Assembly: GCA_017935785.1 (NCBI GenBank)
Contig: JAGBGU010000042.1
Location: forward strand, 1 to 64,000
DNA length: 64,000 nucleotides
Source: Bacteroidaceae bacterium
GTDB lineage: Bacteria; Bacteroidota; Bacteroidia; Bacteroidales; Bacteroidaceae
Reading direction: 5' to 3'
Position numbers and translations under genes: made by a program. Shown piece after piece: positions 35,215 through 44,884 of this stretch (its first letter is position 1; every line of letters starts with the position of its first letter). The notes beneath the pieces were generated by a model. The model was not told where the DNA came from, did no database searches, and was given only the letters and a program-made list of their open reading frames with translations.

Positions 35215-36396
35215 ATGAAAGAACTTGCACTCAAGTACGGATGCAATCCCAATCAGAAGCCCTCAAGAATTTACATGGAAGAGGGTGAATTGCCTTTAAC
35301 AGTACTCAACGGTAGACCCGGATACATCAATTTTCTTGACGCATTGAACAGCTGGCAATTGGTTCGCGAACTGAAACAGGCCACTGGCATGCCTGCTGCA
35401 GCCAGTTTCAAACATGTCAGTCCAGCCGGTGCTGCCATAGGTCTTCCCTTGGACGATACGCTTGCACAGATTTATTTTACAAACGATGTCAAGATTCCTC
35501 TTTCTCCTATCGCTTGTGCTTACGCCCGTGCCCGCGGAGCCGACCGCATGAGCAGTTATGGAGATTTCATTGCGTTGAGCGACACTTGCGATGCTGCCAC
35601 CGCCACACTCATCAAGCGTGAGGTCAGCGATGGTGTTATTGCGCCAAGCTATACCGAAGAAGCGCTACAGATTCTTCGCGAAAAGCGCAATGGTACATAT
35701 AATGTAATCCAGATAGACCCGGATTATACGCCCAACCCCATCGAGACCAAACAGGTTTTTGGCATTACCTTTGAACAGGGACGCAACGAAGTACGTCTGG
35801 ACGACCCTGCACTATTCGAGAACATTCCTACCGCATGCAAGAACTTCCCCGACGCGGCAAAGCGTGATTTGATTATCGCACTCATCACGCTTAAATACAC
35901 CCAGAGCAACAGTGTATGCTATGTTAAGGACGGACAAGCTATCGGTATTGGAGCAGGCCAGCAGAGCAGAATACATTGTACAAGACTGGCAGGTAACAAA
36001 GCTGACATTTGGTGGTTAAGACAAAACCCCAAAGTGATGAATCTGCCTTTCATCCCTGGCATCCGCAGAGCTGACCGCGACAACACCATTGATATATACA
36101 TCAGCGATGACTATATGGATGTGCTTGCAGACGGAGAGTGGCAGAAGTTCTTCACTGAACAGCCTGAACCTCTTACCCGTGAAGAGAAAAAGGCATGGAT
36201 TGCCCAGAATAAGGGCGTATGTTTGGGCAGCGATGCTTTCTTCCCGTTCGGCGACAATGTAGAACGCGCTCATAAAAGTGGTGTAGAATATATAGCACAG
36301 GCCGGAGGAAGCGTACGCGACGACCATGTCATAGATACCTGTGACAAGTATGGAATAGCAATGGCATTTACCGGAGTAAGACTTTTCCATCATTAA
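35215..36396 (+). CDS. AICAR formyltransferase, single-domain PurH-like
   Basis: The 393-residue enzyme contains the AICARFT signatures LKYGCNPNQKPSRIY, PAAASFKHVSPAGAAIG, LKYTQSNSVCYVKDGQAIGIGAGQQSRIH and SDAFFPFGDNVERAHKSGVEYIAQAGGS. It lacks the N-terminal IMP cyclohydrolase domain of the usual bifunctional PurH (about 510-530 residues), so it can catalyse only the formyl transfer step of purine synthesis. Standalone forms exist alongside bifunctional PurH in Bacteroidales. No clear promoter is visible between it and the tmRNA, 30 bases upstream. Confidence 0.9.
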   Translation: MKELALKYGCNPNQKPSRIYMEEGELPLTVLNGRPGYINFLDALNSWQLVRELKQATGMPAAASFKHVSPAGAAIGLPLDDTLAQIYFTNDVKIPLSPIACAYARARGADRMSSYGDFIALSDTCDAATATLIKREVSDGVIAPSYTEEALQILREKRNGTYNVIQIDPDYTPNPIETKQVFGITFEQGRNEVRLDDPALFENIPTACKNFPDAAKRDLIIALITLKYTQSNSVCYVKDGQAIGIGAGQQSRIHCTRLAGNKADIWWLRQNPKVMNLPFIPGIRRADRDNTIDIYISDDYMDVLADGEWQKFFTEQPEPLTREEKKAWIAQNKGVCLGSDAFFPFGDNVERAHKSGVEYIAQAGGSVRDDHVIDTCDKYGIAMAFTGVRLFHH

Positions 36397-36403
36397 TATT
36401 CTT

Positions 36404-36610
36404 ATGGAATACGGAGGAGACGACATCAGCCAGGTTATTCTAAATGGCATTACATTTCGCGGAGGTCCTAAAAAAGATAAGCCCGCAACCGGGACAAAAG
36501 TAAAGACCAAAGCCAAGAAGAAAAAATACATAACCGGTTCGCACGGTTCAGGTTCTGCTAAAATGAAAGCAGAAATCAGGCGCAAACGTGCAAACCGTCA
36601 TAAACCTTGA
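36404..36610 (+). CDS. Small basic protein of unknown function
   Basis: The 68-residue product starts MEYGGDDISQVILNGITFRGG and then becomes strongly basic, with KTKAKKKKY and a C-terminal AEIRRKRANRHKP. Such composition suggests RNA or ribosome binding, but no family is recognised. It begins 7 bases after the AICAR formyltransferase stop codon, so it should be co-transcribed. No membrane segment or cysteine is present. Confidence 0.6.
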   Translation: MEYGGDDISQVILNGITFRGGPKKDKPATGTKVKTKAKKKKYITGSHGSGSAKMKAEIRRKRANRHKP

Positions 36611-36646
36611 TGTTTGCCTGACATCTCCATCAGGGTAGTTATAAAA

Positions 36647-36706
36647 ACGCACCGTGGTGCGATGGGGAACGGATACTGGTCCGTATGCCATCGCACCACG
36701 GTGCGT
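36647..36706. terminator. Long 19-bp inverted repeat between convergent genes
   Basis: ACGCACCGTGGTGCGATGG (36647-36665) and its perfect complement (36688-36706) enclose a smaller ACGGA/TCCGT hairpin. It lies between convergent operons and may act as a bidirectional terminator, though T-runs are weak. Confidence 0.55.
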
Positions 36707-36726
36707 TTGCTCTTGCACTATAGTGC

Positions 36727-38082
36727 CTATTTTACAGGATGAATATATGACATTATGCCTCCGCTTATCAGATTAAGCGAAATCTCGCACACCTTCGTAT
36801 TATACTCTGCCACTAATATACGTTCTTCTGCATCCAAAAGACTCTGTTGGGCCTCTCTCATCTCAATGCCGGGAAGGTTACCCAGCAGATAACGTTCGCT
36901 GGCAATGTAATGATTCTCCTGTGCCGTAATCAGATTTTCACGTTCCAAGGCTAAAAGACGGAGATTATTACGATAGGCCTGCCATAGGTCGGCAAGGTCT
37001 GCACGAAGCAGCTGCTCTATTTCTTTCTGGGCCAACTCGGCATTTTCAATATCAAGCCGGGCATTTTTACGTTCCATGCTGCGTTTGCCGTCAAACAGTT
37101 TGTATCCAACCTTGACACCAAAGTCGGGGCCCCAACTGTCATTCCTTCTATTGGAGCCTGAACCAAACTCGTTATGAGAATAATTGTATCCTGCGGTCAA
37201 CTTTATATAAGGATAGTCGCGTGCGGCCACTTTCTTGAAATCCAACTCTGCTAAAGTCCGGTTCAGTGCTGCATTGATCAGGCTTGCATTTGTACGGAGT
37301 GTAGCCTGTAGCAATGCGTCGTAATCCAGGGCATCGTTTACGATAATTGCCGTATCTGGCAAAACAATCTTTTCTGCTATGTCCTTCACTGCCATCAGTT
37401 CATACAGACGGATACGGGATGTAGCCAACAGTTCCAGTTGCTTTAGGCTTTGGGCGCTGTCCGCATTAAAATCCACCCTGGCCTGTTGCAGTTCCAATCG
37501 TGAAGCACTGCCCAACGTATAACGTTCAAAAACTATTCGCAGACGCTCCTTTGACAATGCCACCGCGTTGTGAAGGTTACGCATGCGTATACGCTGTTGT
37601 ATGAAGTTGTAGTACTCAGAGGTCAGGTCCGCCACATAATCCTCAATGGCTATACGGGTCTGCGTTTCACCCTGCAGACGGAGTTGTTGCAGGCGCTTGT
37701 AGTCTGTCTGTATTTTAAAGCCATCGAAAATGGTCCATTCCGCATTTATCCCGGCAGAAAAGCCTTGGTTGAACACATTACGATCAGATGTTGTCGAACC
37801 ATTTGCGCGGCTCTTGGCATTGCTGCTGTTCAATGCACCGTCATATCCTGCGGACAGATTTACTTCCGGCAGATACCCGGCGTTTGCACGCGTGGCTTCG
37901 TTAGCTTTTATCTGTTCCTCGTTGCGCACGATGCGCAGTCCATAATTATTCTTCAACCCAGTCTCAATGAACTGCGGAAGGGAATAAGTCTTGGCTTCTC
38001 CTTCTTCTTGAGCCTGAGTCGGGCCAATTGCCGCAAATAAGGTAATTACCCATAAAGTCTGGCTGATAATGTATCTTTTCAT
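36727..38082 (-). CDS. TolC-family outer-membrane efflux channel
   Basis: The 451-residue protein has a signal peptide (to about AQAQE, residue 25), then two long helical repeats typical of outer-membrane factors (LKNNYGLRIVRNEEQIKANEATRANAGYLPEVNLSAGYDG; LGSASRLELQQARVDFNADSAQSLKQLELL). It ends the adaptor-permease-channel operon and overlaps the permease stop by 4 bases. It forms the exit duct across periplasm and outer membrane. There is no lipobox. Substrates are unknown. Confidence 0.92.
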   Translation of the reverse strand: MKRYIISQTLWVITLFAAIGPTQAQEEGEAKTYSLPQFIETGLKNNYGLRIVRNEEQIKANEATRANAGYLPEVNLSAGYDGALNSSNAKSRANGSTTSDRNVFNQGFSAGINAEWTIFDGFKIQTDYKRLQQLRLQGETQTRIAIEDYVADLTSEYYNFIQQRIRMRNLHNAVALSKERLRIVFERYTLGSASRLELQQARVDFNADSAQSLKQLELLATSRIRLYELMAVKDIAEKIVLPDTAIIVNDALDYDALLQATLRTNASLINAALNRTLAELDFKKVAARDYPYIKLTAGYNYSHNEFGSGSNRRNDSWGPDFGVKVGYKLFDGKRSMERKNARLDIENAELAQKEIEQLLRADLADLWQAYRNNLRLLALERENLITAQENHYIASERYLLGNLPGIEMREAQQSLLDAEERILVAEYNTKVCEISLNLISGGIMSYIHPVK

Positions 38083-41000
38083 TGTTTCTTAGACAAATTA
38101 GTTGATACGTATGTGTATATGGCAGGTACCACAAACATAGTAAGCAAAGTTGAAATAATCATACCTCCGACAACGGCTGTTCCCATGGCGATACGCCCGT
38201 TACAACCCTCTCCTGTTGCAAACATCAGCGGCAACAGTCCCAGAACAGTTGACAGGCTGGTCATCAGAATGGGACGCAGGCGTTGGATGGATGCTTCTGT
38301 TATAGCCGTCAGTTTATCTTCGCCTGATTTCTGGCGCTGGTTGGCAAACTCCACAATCAGAATACCGTTCTTGGCTACCAGTCCGATAAGCATAATGATA
38401 CCGATCTGACTGAAGATGTTCATTGTCTGCTCGCCCACAATCATGAATATCAAGGCTCCACAGATAGCCAGCGGCACGGTAAGCATAATTATAAAGGGGT
38501 CCTTGAAACTTTCAAACTGTGCTGCCAGAATCAGATAAATAAGGACAAGTGCCAGCGCAAAAGCAAAAATCAGGCTGGACGAACTTTCACGGAATTCCTT
38601 TGAGTCACCGGCCAGAGCGGTACGGAAGGTGTCATCAAGCACATCTTTGGCAATGGCGTCCATGGCGTCGAGGCCTTGTCCGATGGTCTTTCCTTCGGCC
38701 AAGCCTGCTGATATTGTCGCAGAAACAAATCGGTTGTAGCGGTAGAGCTTGGGCGGAGCAATGCTTTCAACCAGATCCACCAGATTCTCCATCTGTATCA
38801 TCCTTCCGTCATCCGAACGCATGTATATGGCCTTCAGATTAGTTGGGTCGTTGCGTTGCTGTCTGTTGATTTCCCCCACAATTTCATATTGCTTGCCGTT
38901 CATGTACAGGTAGCCCATACGCTGTCCGCTCAATCCATATTGCAATGTCTGAGCAATATCGCGGGTGCTTACACCCATCAGATTGGCTTTCTCTCTGTTC
39001 ACACTAAGCCTTACCTCTGGTTTGGAGAACTTCAAGTCTACGTCCGCCATCTGGAAAGTCGGGTCATCGTATACACGCTTCATAAATTCCGGAAGCACCT
39101 TTTGCAGTTTCTCTATGTTTGTGGCCTGCAAAACATACTGCACAGGCATTGCACCTCTTCGTCCGCCAAAGGTGCTTTGCTGCTGTACGAAGGCACGTGC
39201 ATCCGTTTTTTCGCGCACGGCTTTAGACAATTTCTCAGCCATATCCATCTGCGAATAGTCACGGTCTTTCAAATCTTTTAAGGTAATCTGTACGTTACCT
39301 CCGCCGTCTGAAACACGTGCAGTAATAAAGGCGGCATCGGGCATCAGCGAGTCTGCCAGACGGTTAATGTCTTCTGTATAGTCCCGCATATATTCATAAG
39401 TAACACCCTCGGGACCCATTGTGCGGATAGTTATCTTTGAACGGTCTTCAAGCGGAGCCATTTCGGCAGGTATAGTTGTCCACATCCACACACTGGCAGA
39501 TAGAGCAACTACCATAATGACTATGGATATGATACGGTGTTTCAAGAAATACGTCAGACCACGTGCATACATACGGTTCATGCCTTCAAAGAATGGTTCT
39601 GTCACACGATAGAACCAGTTCTTTTCCTCTCGGCGTACCAGCAGTTTGGTGGCAAGCATCGGCGTAAAGGTAAGCGCCGCAAATGAAGAAATCACCACCG
39701 AACCTGCTACCACGAAACTGAATTCGCGGAACAGACGGCCTGTTGTACCTTCCATAAACACAATGGGGAGGAATACAGCCAGAAGAGTGATTGTGGTGGA
39801 AATTACTGCAAAGAAAATCTCCTTTGCTCCGTCAATTCCTGCTTCAAAAGGTTTCATCCCTCGTTCTATACGGATATAGATGTTTTCCGTCATCACAATG
39901 GCATCATCCACTACTAGACCCACAGACAACACAACCGCCAGCATGGAAAGCACATTGATGGAGAAACCGCAAAGATACATTACAAAGAATGCGCCAATGA
40001 GCGACACAGGAATTACCACACAAGGTATCAGCGTTACACGCCAGTCACGGAGGAAAAGGAAGATGATGATGATTACCAATACAAAAGCCTCATATACAGT
40101 GCTTTCCACTTCGGCAATAGACGCGCGGATAAACTTGGTGTTGTCAAAACCATAGTCATAATGCACATCTTCCGGCAAGTCTTTTTTCATCATCTCCATA
40201 CGGTCATAGACGGCATCGGCTATATCTATATGGTTTGCTCCGGGCTGTGGCACAACTACCACGCCTACCATAGGCACACCGTTCATTTTCATGTAACTCT
40301 TGATGTCGCGCGGAGACAATTCGGCGCGGCCGATGTCGCTGAAGCGTACAATCCTGCCAGCCTGTTCCTTGATAACAAGGTTGTTGAACTCTTCCGTGGT
40401 ATGCATCTGACCCATGGTGCGAATGGTAAGCTCCGTGGTGTTGCCCTCAATTGATCCAGAAGGCAGCTCCACATTTTCACGGTCCAGTGCACTTTTCACA
40501 TCCATAGGCGTAACGCTATAGCCCGACATTTTTACCGGATCCAGCCACAAGCGCATACAATAGCGCTTTTCTCCCCAGATGGACACGCTGGAGACATCCT
40601 GAATGGTCTGCAATTGTTCCTTAACCGTAAGATCGGCTATCTCACTTAATTCCAACAAAGAACGTTTGTCGCTCTGCAATGCCACCATCAGGATAGGCAT
40701 AGCATCAGCATCCGCTTTAGATACGGTGGGCGGGTCGCAGTCACGCGGCAACCATCTTTGTGCGCGTGAAACCTTGTCGCGCACGTCGTTAGCAGCCGTC
40801 TCCAAATCAATGGACAATTCAAACTCCACGGTTATACGGCTGCTTCCCTGTTGGCTCACGCTCGTCAGCGAACGAATGCCCGGAATACCATTAATATTCT
40901 GTTCAAGGGGCTCTGTAATCTGGTTCTCAATTACATCCGCATTGGCTCCAGGATAAGAGCAGGAAACAGAAATAATAGGGTTATCCACAGAAGGATATTC

Positions 41001-41105
41001 GCGTACACCCAAAGTAATATAACCGATACATCCGAAAAGCAGAATGATAAGAGTCATCACGGTGGCCAGCACCGGACGGCGTATGGACAATTCTGATATA
41101 TTCAT
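38079..41105 (-). CDS. RND multidrug-type efflux permease
   Basis: The 1008-residue inner-membrane transporter follows the AcrB/MexB/MdtC pattern: N-terminal ISELSIRRPVLATVMTLIILLFG, porter segments with YPGANADVIENQITEPLEQNINGIPG, and the TM4 proton-relay pair in VGLVVDDAIVMTENI near residues 396-410. A second half repeats the fold, with LIGLVAKNGILIVEFAN and LRPILMTSLSTVLGLLPL. It pumps hydrophobic or amphiphilic compounds out using the proton gradient. The closest subtype cannot be decided here. It follows the adaptor gene by 6 bases. Confidence 0.93.
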   Translation of the reverse strand: MNISELSIRRPVLATVMTLIILLFGCIGYITLGVREYPSVDNPIISVSCSYPGANADVIENQITEPLEQNINGIPGIRSLTSVSQQGSSRITVEFELSIDLETAANDVRDKVSRAQRWLPRDCDPPTVSKADADAMPILMVALQSDKRSLLELSEIADLTVKEQLQTIQDVSSVSIWGEKRYCMRLWLDPVKMSGYSVTPMDVKSALDRENVELPSGSIEGNTTELTIRTMGQMHTTEEFNNLVIKEQAGRIVRFSDIGRAELSPRDIKSYMKMNGVPMVGVVVVPQPGANHIDIADAVYDRMEMMKKDLPEDVHYDYGFDNTKFIRASIAEVESTVYEAFVLVIIIIFLFLRDWRVTLIPCVVIPVSLIGAFFVMYLCGFSINVLSMLAVVLSVGLVVDDAIVMTENIYIRIERGMKPFEAGIDGAKEIFFAVISTTITLLAVFLPIVFMEGTTGRLFREFSFVVAGSVVISSFAALTFTPMLATKLLVRREEKNWFYRVTEPFFEGMNRMYARGLTYFLKHRIISIVIMVVALSASVWMWTTIPAEMAPLEDRSKITIRTMGPEGVTYEYMRDYTEDINRLADSLMPDAAFITARVSDGGGNVQITLKDLKDRDYSQMDMAEKLSKAVREKTDARAFVQQQSTFGGRRGAMPVQYVLQATNIEKLQKVLPEFMKRVYDDPTFQMADVDLKFSKPEVRLSVNREKANLMGVSTRDIAQTLQYGLSGQRMGYLYMNGKQYEIVGEINRQQRNDPTNLKAIYMRSDDGRMIQMENLVDLVESIAPPKLYRYNRFVSATISAGLAEGKTIGQGLDAMDAIAKDVLDDTFRTALAGDSKEFRESSSSLIFAFALALVLIYLILAAQFESFKDPFIIMLTVPLAICGALIFMIVGEQTMNIFSQIGIIMLIGLVAKNGILIVEFANQRQKSGEDKLTAITEASIQRLRPILMTSLSTVLGLLPLMFATGEGCNGRIAMGTAVVGGMIISTLLTMFVVPAIYTYVSTNLSKKQ

Positions 41106-41111
41106 GGTGCG

Positions 41112-42191
41112 TTATTTCTGCTGAACTGTTACAATGACATTCTGTCCGCTGCGCAACTGCATGGTTCCGCTGGTAATCACGGTGTCGCCGGGTACCAGTC
41201 CACGCAAAACCTGCACCATAGCGTCTGTACGCAATCCCTTGGTTATCTCAACAGGTTGTGCCTTGCCGTTCTTGCACACAAACACCTTGTCTATACCCAT
41301 CTCAGACACAATGGCCTCGCTCGGCACGGCCAGTGTCTCTTCAAAACGCTGTGTAATCAGATTCACGTTCACGTAACGGCCGGGAATAAGTTTCCCGTCT
41401 GCATTGGGATAGATGGCCCTAATGGCAAAGGTTCTCGTTTCCGGATCCACTCTGGAGTCTGAAGCATATACTTTAGCATGACGGGTAGTCAAGTCGCCTT
41501 CGGCGGTAAAAGTGAGTTCAGCGCCTTCGGGCAACATGCCGGCATAGCGTTCGGGTACATTGAATTCCACTTTCAGGGGTGAGGTCTTGGTCAAGGTGGC
41601 AACTTCTGTCGTGTTGGTGGCATAAGCGCCCACACTTACCTGCCGCAGACCGATAATGCCCGAGAAAGGCGCACGCAGCTCTGTTTGCTCAATCTGGGCC
41701 TGAACACCCTCAATCTCTGCTTCCAAAGCGGCCAGATTAGCTTCTGCCTCCTGAAACGCTTCCTTACTTACCGCTTCTTTTTCCAGCAGAGCCTTGGCGC
41801 GGAACAATCGGTCCTGCATTAGTTTTACCTGTGCCTGCTTTTTACGGAGGTCAGCCTGCAGTGGTGCATCGTTTATCTTGGCAAGGAGTTCTCCTTTTTC
41901 CACATGCGAACCTTCCTTGAAAAATATATCTGTGATTTTTCCTGACGATTCAAAAGACAGATTCACTTCTTCATCCGGCACAAGGCTGCCGCTGACAAAG
42001 ATTCCGTCAGTCAGTTCCTGGTTGTTCATTACCACAGCACGCACATTAAGTGCTTTGCCTTGTTTGCTCTTCGCTTCTTTTGGGGCATCGTTCATTTTTG
42101 TGTTCTCATGCGGCATAAAAGTTTGGTATGCCATATACCCAGAGCCAACAATAATAGCTCCTACGATACCCCATTTTGTAAATTTATTCAT
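41112..42191 (-). CDS. RND efflux periplasmic adaptor (membrane fusion protein)
   Basis: The 359-residue protein has an N-terminal membrane anchor (about 8-25) and the HlyD/AcrA order of domains: VNLSFESSGKITDIFFKEGSHVEKGELLAKI as the first lipoyl half, a helical hairpin (about 110-165), TELRAPFSGIIGLRQVSVGAYA as the second half, then beta-barrel and membrane-proximal regions. It links permease and TolC-type channel. It is the first gene of the operon; I could not find a convincing promoter in the 115 bases before it. No local repressor gene is adjacent. Confidence 0.92.
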   Translation of the reverse strand: MNKFTKWGIVGAIIVGSGYMAYQTFMPHENTKMNDAPKEAKSKQGKALNVRAVVMNNQELTDGIFVSGSLVPDEEVNLSFESSGKITDIFFKEGSHVEKGELLAKINDAPLQADLRKKQAQVKLMQDRLFRAKALLEKEAVSKEAFQEAEANLAALEAEIEGVQAQIEQTELRAPFSGIIGLRQVSVGAYATNTTEVATLTKTSPLKVEFNVPERYAGMLPEGAELTFTAEGDLTTRHAKVYASDSRVDPETRTFAIRAIYPNADGKLIPGRYVNVNLITQRFEETLAVPSEAIVSEMGIDKVFVCKNGKAQPVEITKGLRTDAMVQVLRGLVPGDTVITSGTMQLRSGQNVIVTVQQK

Positions 42192-42307
42192 AATTCTTTA
42201 TTCTGTCGGATATACATTATTTATATATATTGTCCTTTAGACTCTACCAAACACATAAAGATTAACCGTATTATGCAAAAAATAAGATTATTTAACATAT
42301 GCAGCGC

Positions 42308-43594
42308 TTACGATGCTTCGTCCTTGGGCAAATGCACCATGGCTGTTACGGCAAAGGTAACCAGGCAAAAGCCCATTACCCACCAGAAGAAATCAACATA
42401 TCCCAGATGGTCCGACATCCAGCCCGACACCATGCCCGGCAGCATTACCCCACCCAGATATTGGAATGCCGTACACAACGAAAACACTGAAGTGCTCCGT
42501 TCTCCACGGGCAAAACTGACCAGATACAATGTGTAGGCAGTAAAGCCAAGTCCGTACCCCACCTGTTCCACAAATACGCAAGAACCTATAATCCACAGAT
42601 TTTCTGTAAGGACATAACTCAGATATACATAGACTATGTCGGGAAGTGTAATGCACATCACCAGTGGCCACAAGCAGCGGCGCAAGCCATATTTCGATAC
42701 CAGATAACCGCCTAACAAGCCTCCGCCCAACAGGCCGATAACACCCAGCGTACCGTAAATGGTTCCATAATCGAAACTGTCCAGTCCCAGCCCTCCTTCA
42801 GCGCGTGAACGTTTCAGGAACAAGGGGACAATCTTGGTAAGCAGTCCTTCCGGCAGGCGGAAAAGTAAGATAAAGCATAATGCCGATATAATGTGGGGTT
42901 TGCTGAAGAACACAACCCATGTCCGGGCAAACTCCTGCATGTGCGACAACAGCGTTTTCGGTTTGTCGTCTTCTTCCGGCTTTGCTTCTTCCACTTGCGG
43001 CAACACTCTCGAATGATAGGCAAACAGAAGGAGCATCAGAACGGCAACCGCCATAAAGGTTATGCTCCAGGACAGCGGTACAGACATTGAACTGCCCGTA
43101 ATTCCTCTTTGCAAGGCACCGGCCAGCACAACCAGACCGCCCTGCCCAAGCACCATCCCTATCCTGTAGAATGTGTTGCGCACGCCCACATACAGTTCCT
43201 GATCCTGCTGATTCAGACCAAGAATATAAAAGCCGTCTGCTGATATGTCATGCGTAGCACTGCTGAATGCCACCAGCATAAACAAGGCAAGGCTGGCCTG
43301 CAGCCAGAACGCTGTGGGCAGCGTAAGGGCTACCGCGCCCAGCGCACCGCCTATGAGCAGTTGCATGCTCAGTATCCACCAGCGTTTGGTACGCAGCATA
43401 TCCACAAACGGGCTCCACAGCGGCTTGATTACCCATGGCAGTCCCAGCCAGCTGGTATACAGGGCTATTTGTGTGTCCGTAAGTCCCATCTCCTGGTATA
43501 GTACTACGGACATCAGCATAACTGCCGCGTACGGAAGAGATTCGCCCATATAGAGTGTCGGCACCCATGCAAATGCCTTGCCTTTTTTCTTCAT
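42308..43594 (-). CDS. MFS permease, AmpG-like
   Basis: The product is about 428 residues from MKKKGKAFAWV; the frame begins five codons earlier. Twelve membrane spans are apparent. The start WVPTLYMGESLPYAAVMLMSVVLYQEMGLTDTQIALYTSWLGLPWVIKPLWSPFVDML is characteristic of AmpG-related permeases, which import muropeptides for cell-wall recycling. It is the last gene of a five-gene minus-strand group. True substrate is unproved; other peptidoglycan or sugar fragments are possible. Confidence 0.8.
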   Translation of the reverse strand: MKKKGKAFAWVPTLYMGESLPYAAVMLMSVVLYQEMGLTDTQIALYTSWLGLPWVIKPLWSPFVDMLRTKRWWILSMQLLIGGALGAVALTLPTAFWLQASLALFMLVAFSSATHDISADGFYILGLNQQDQELYVGVRNTFYRIGMVLGQGGLVVLAGALQRGITGSSMSVPLSWSITFMAVAVLMLLLFAYHSRVLPQVEEAKPEEDDKPKTLLSHMQEFARTWVVFFSKPHIISALCFILLFRLPEGLLTKIVPLFLKRSRAEGGLGLDSFDYGTIYGTLGVIGLLGGGLLGGYLVSKYGLRRCLWPLVMCITLPDIVYVYLSYVLTENLWIIGSCVFVEQVGYGLGFTAYTLYLVSFARGERSTSVFSLCTAFQYLGGVMLPGMVSGWMSDHLGYVDFFWWVMGFCLVTFAVTAMVHLPKDEAS

Positions 43595-43632
43595 ATTATT
43601 TATCTGCATAATTCCACTTATGATAATATTCT

Positions 43633-44871
43633 TTATTTGCTGCCGGTTTTCACACGAGAGTAGCCCACCAGCCGGTCTGTTCGAGCTCCTTGCGCACGGT
43701 AATACACCAGTGTGGCATATTCATTCTCCGTTTCATAGAAGTCGCCCATTGTGCGTCCGGTGGTACCGTCTTCCTGTACAAACTGGTAACTGTAGTAGCC
43801 TTGTTTCAGCATCACTACCGCCTCATAGCATTTTTCCAGTTCGTTATATTCCATCCGGCACTTGGGATCAAAAGTACCGTTTGTCCATTGTCCGCATACA
43901 TATATGTCGCCACCTGGCAACCGTTCTGACTTCAGGAGGAAATGTACCAGAACATATTCAGCAGTGGTTTCATCATCCACGTCATCCTCACTCCGGATAA
44001 CGGCCACACCGTTCTGGTCCTCATCGTAAACATAGTTCCTGCCTGGCGTATGCGCAAACAGGGTGGCATGGTAATAGGGGTCAAACCATTCCATCTTGTC
44101 CACTCCCATCGCAGCTCTGTTCACATCCAGTATCTCAAATTTATAGAATTCGTTTCCGGCCGGGAATATAAGGTCACGGCAGTGGGTAAAGGCTATCCCC
44201 TTATTGTTCCTTATATTGGCTTTGGGATTTACCACCATATTGTCCCACCGTCTGTTCTGCATCACCACAGTGCGCAATTGCTGATGCGGGTCCACTACCG
44301 ACAACGAACCGTAATTCAGGTGTAAGGACACCTGCTGGTGCTTTTGGTTGAAATCCACATCCGTATCGCTGCTTACCTCTGTCTGGATGCTCACCGCCTT
44401 TTCGTATACGCAGAATCGGGCCTCCAGTACGGGTTCGTCCTTGCTGCCCCCGTCTTCGTATATGAGCACCTTGTAGTTTCCGCTTATCAGCAGACCGGTT
44501 TCCGGATTGGGAAATCTTATCTGATAATGGGTGTATATCTGTGTGGTATTGAAGCTTTTTTCGTAATTCTCCACCAGCTGGTCGTTCAGTCCGCTCAGGT
44601 AGTCACTCTCAAAGATGCCGTCCGAAGGGGTCCAGTCATATTGGCAATGCTGCACATGATAAATGTAGCGGTGATAGTCGTGGCTCATTTCATCCCACGA
44701 GATGTTTACGTGCTGGTGCTTGTCCTTGTCAAGCATGGGAGGAAGAAGCGGATTGCCGTCCACCGTTACCTGCACGCACTGTATCTGTGGCGAGAACGCC
44801 TGATGAGTCTGTGAAAATATGGCCATGGCCGGCCATACACATAACAAATAAAGCCAAAACAATCTTTTCAT
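43633..44871 (-). CDS. DUF5103 (type IX secretion plug-like) exported protein
   Basis: The product is 412 residues from MKRLFWLYLL; the frame is open for 12 further codons, but those would overlap the preceding gene. A signal peptide ends near FSQ. The middle contains HVNISWDEMSHDYHRYIYHVQHCQYDW and YEKSFNTTQIYTHYQIRFPNPETG, features of DUF5103. A member of this family (Plug) blocks the SprA translocon of the type IX secretion system in Flavobacterium. No other type IX genes are in the window, so the role here may differ. Confidence 0.75.
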   Translation of the reverse strand: MKRLFWLYLLCVWPAMAIFSQTHQAFSPQIQCVQVTVDGNPLLPPMLDKDKHQHVNISWDEMSHDYHRYIYHVQHCQYDWTPSDGIFESDYLSGLNDQLVENYEKSFNTTQIYTHYQIRFPNPETGLLISGNYKVLIYEDGGSKDEPVLEARFCVYEKAVSIQTEVSSDTDVDFNQKHQQVSLHLNYGSLSVVDPHQQLRTVVMQNRRWDNMVVNPKANIRNNKGIAFTHCRDLIFPAGNEFYKFEILDVNRAAMGVDKMEWFDPYYHATLFAHTPGRNYVYDEDQNGVAVIRSEDDVDDETTAEYVLVHFLLKSERLPGGDIYVCGQWTNGTFDPKCRMEYNELEKCYEAVVMLKQGYYSYQFVQEDGTTGRTMGDFYETENEYATLVYYRAQGARTDRLVGYSRVKTGSK

Positions 44872-44884
44872 CCTTCTCCAACCG

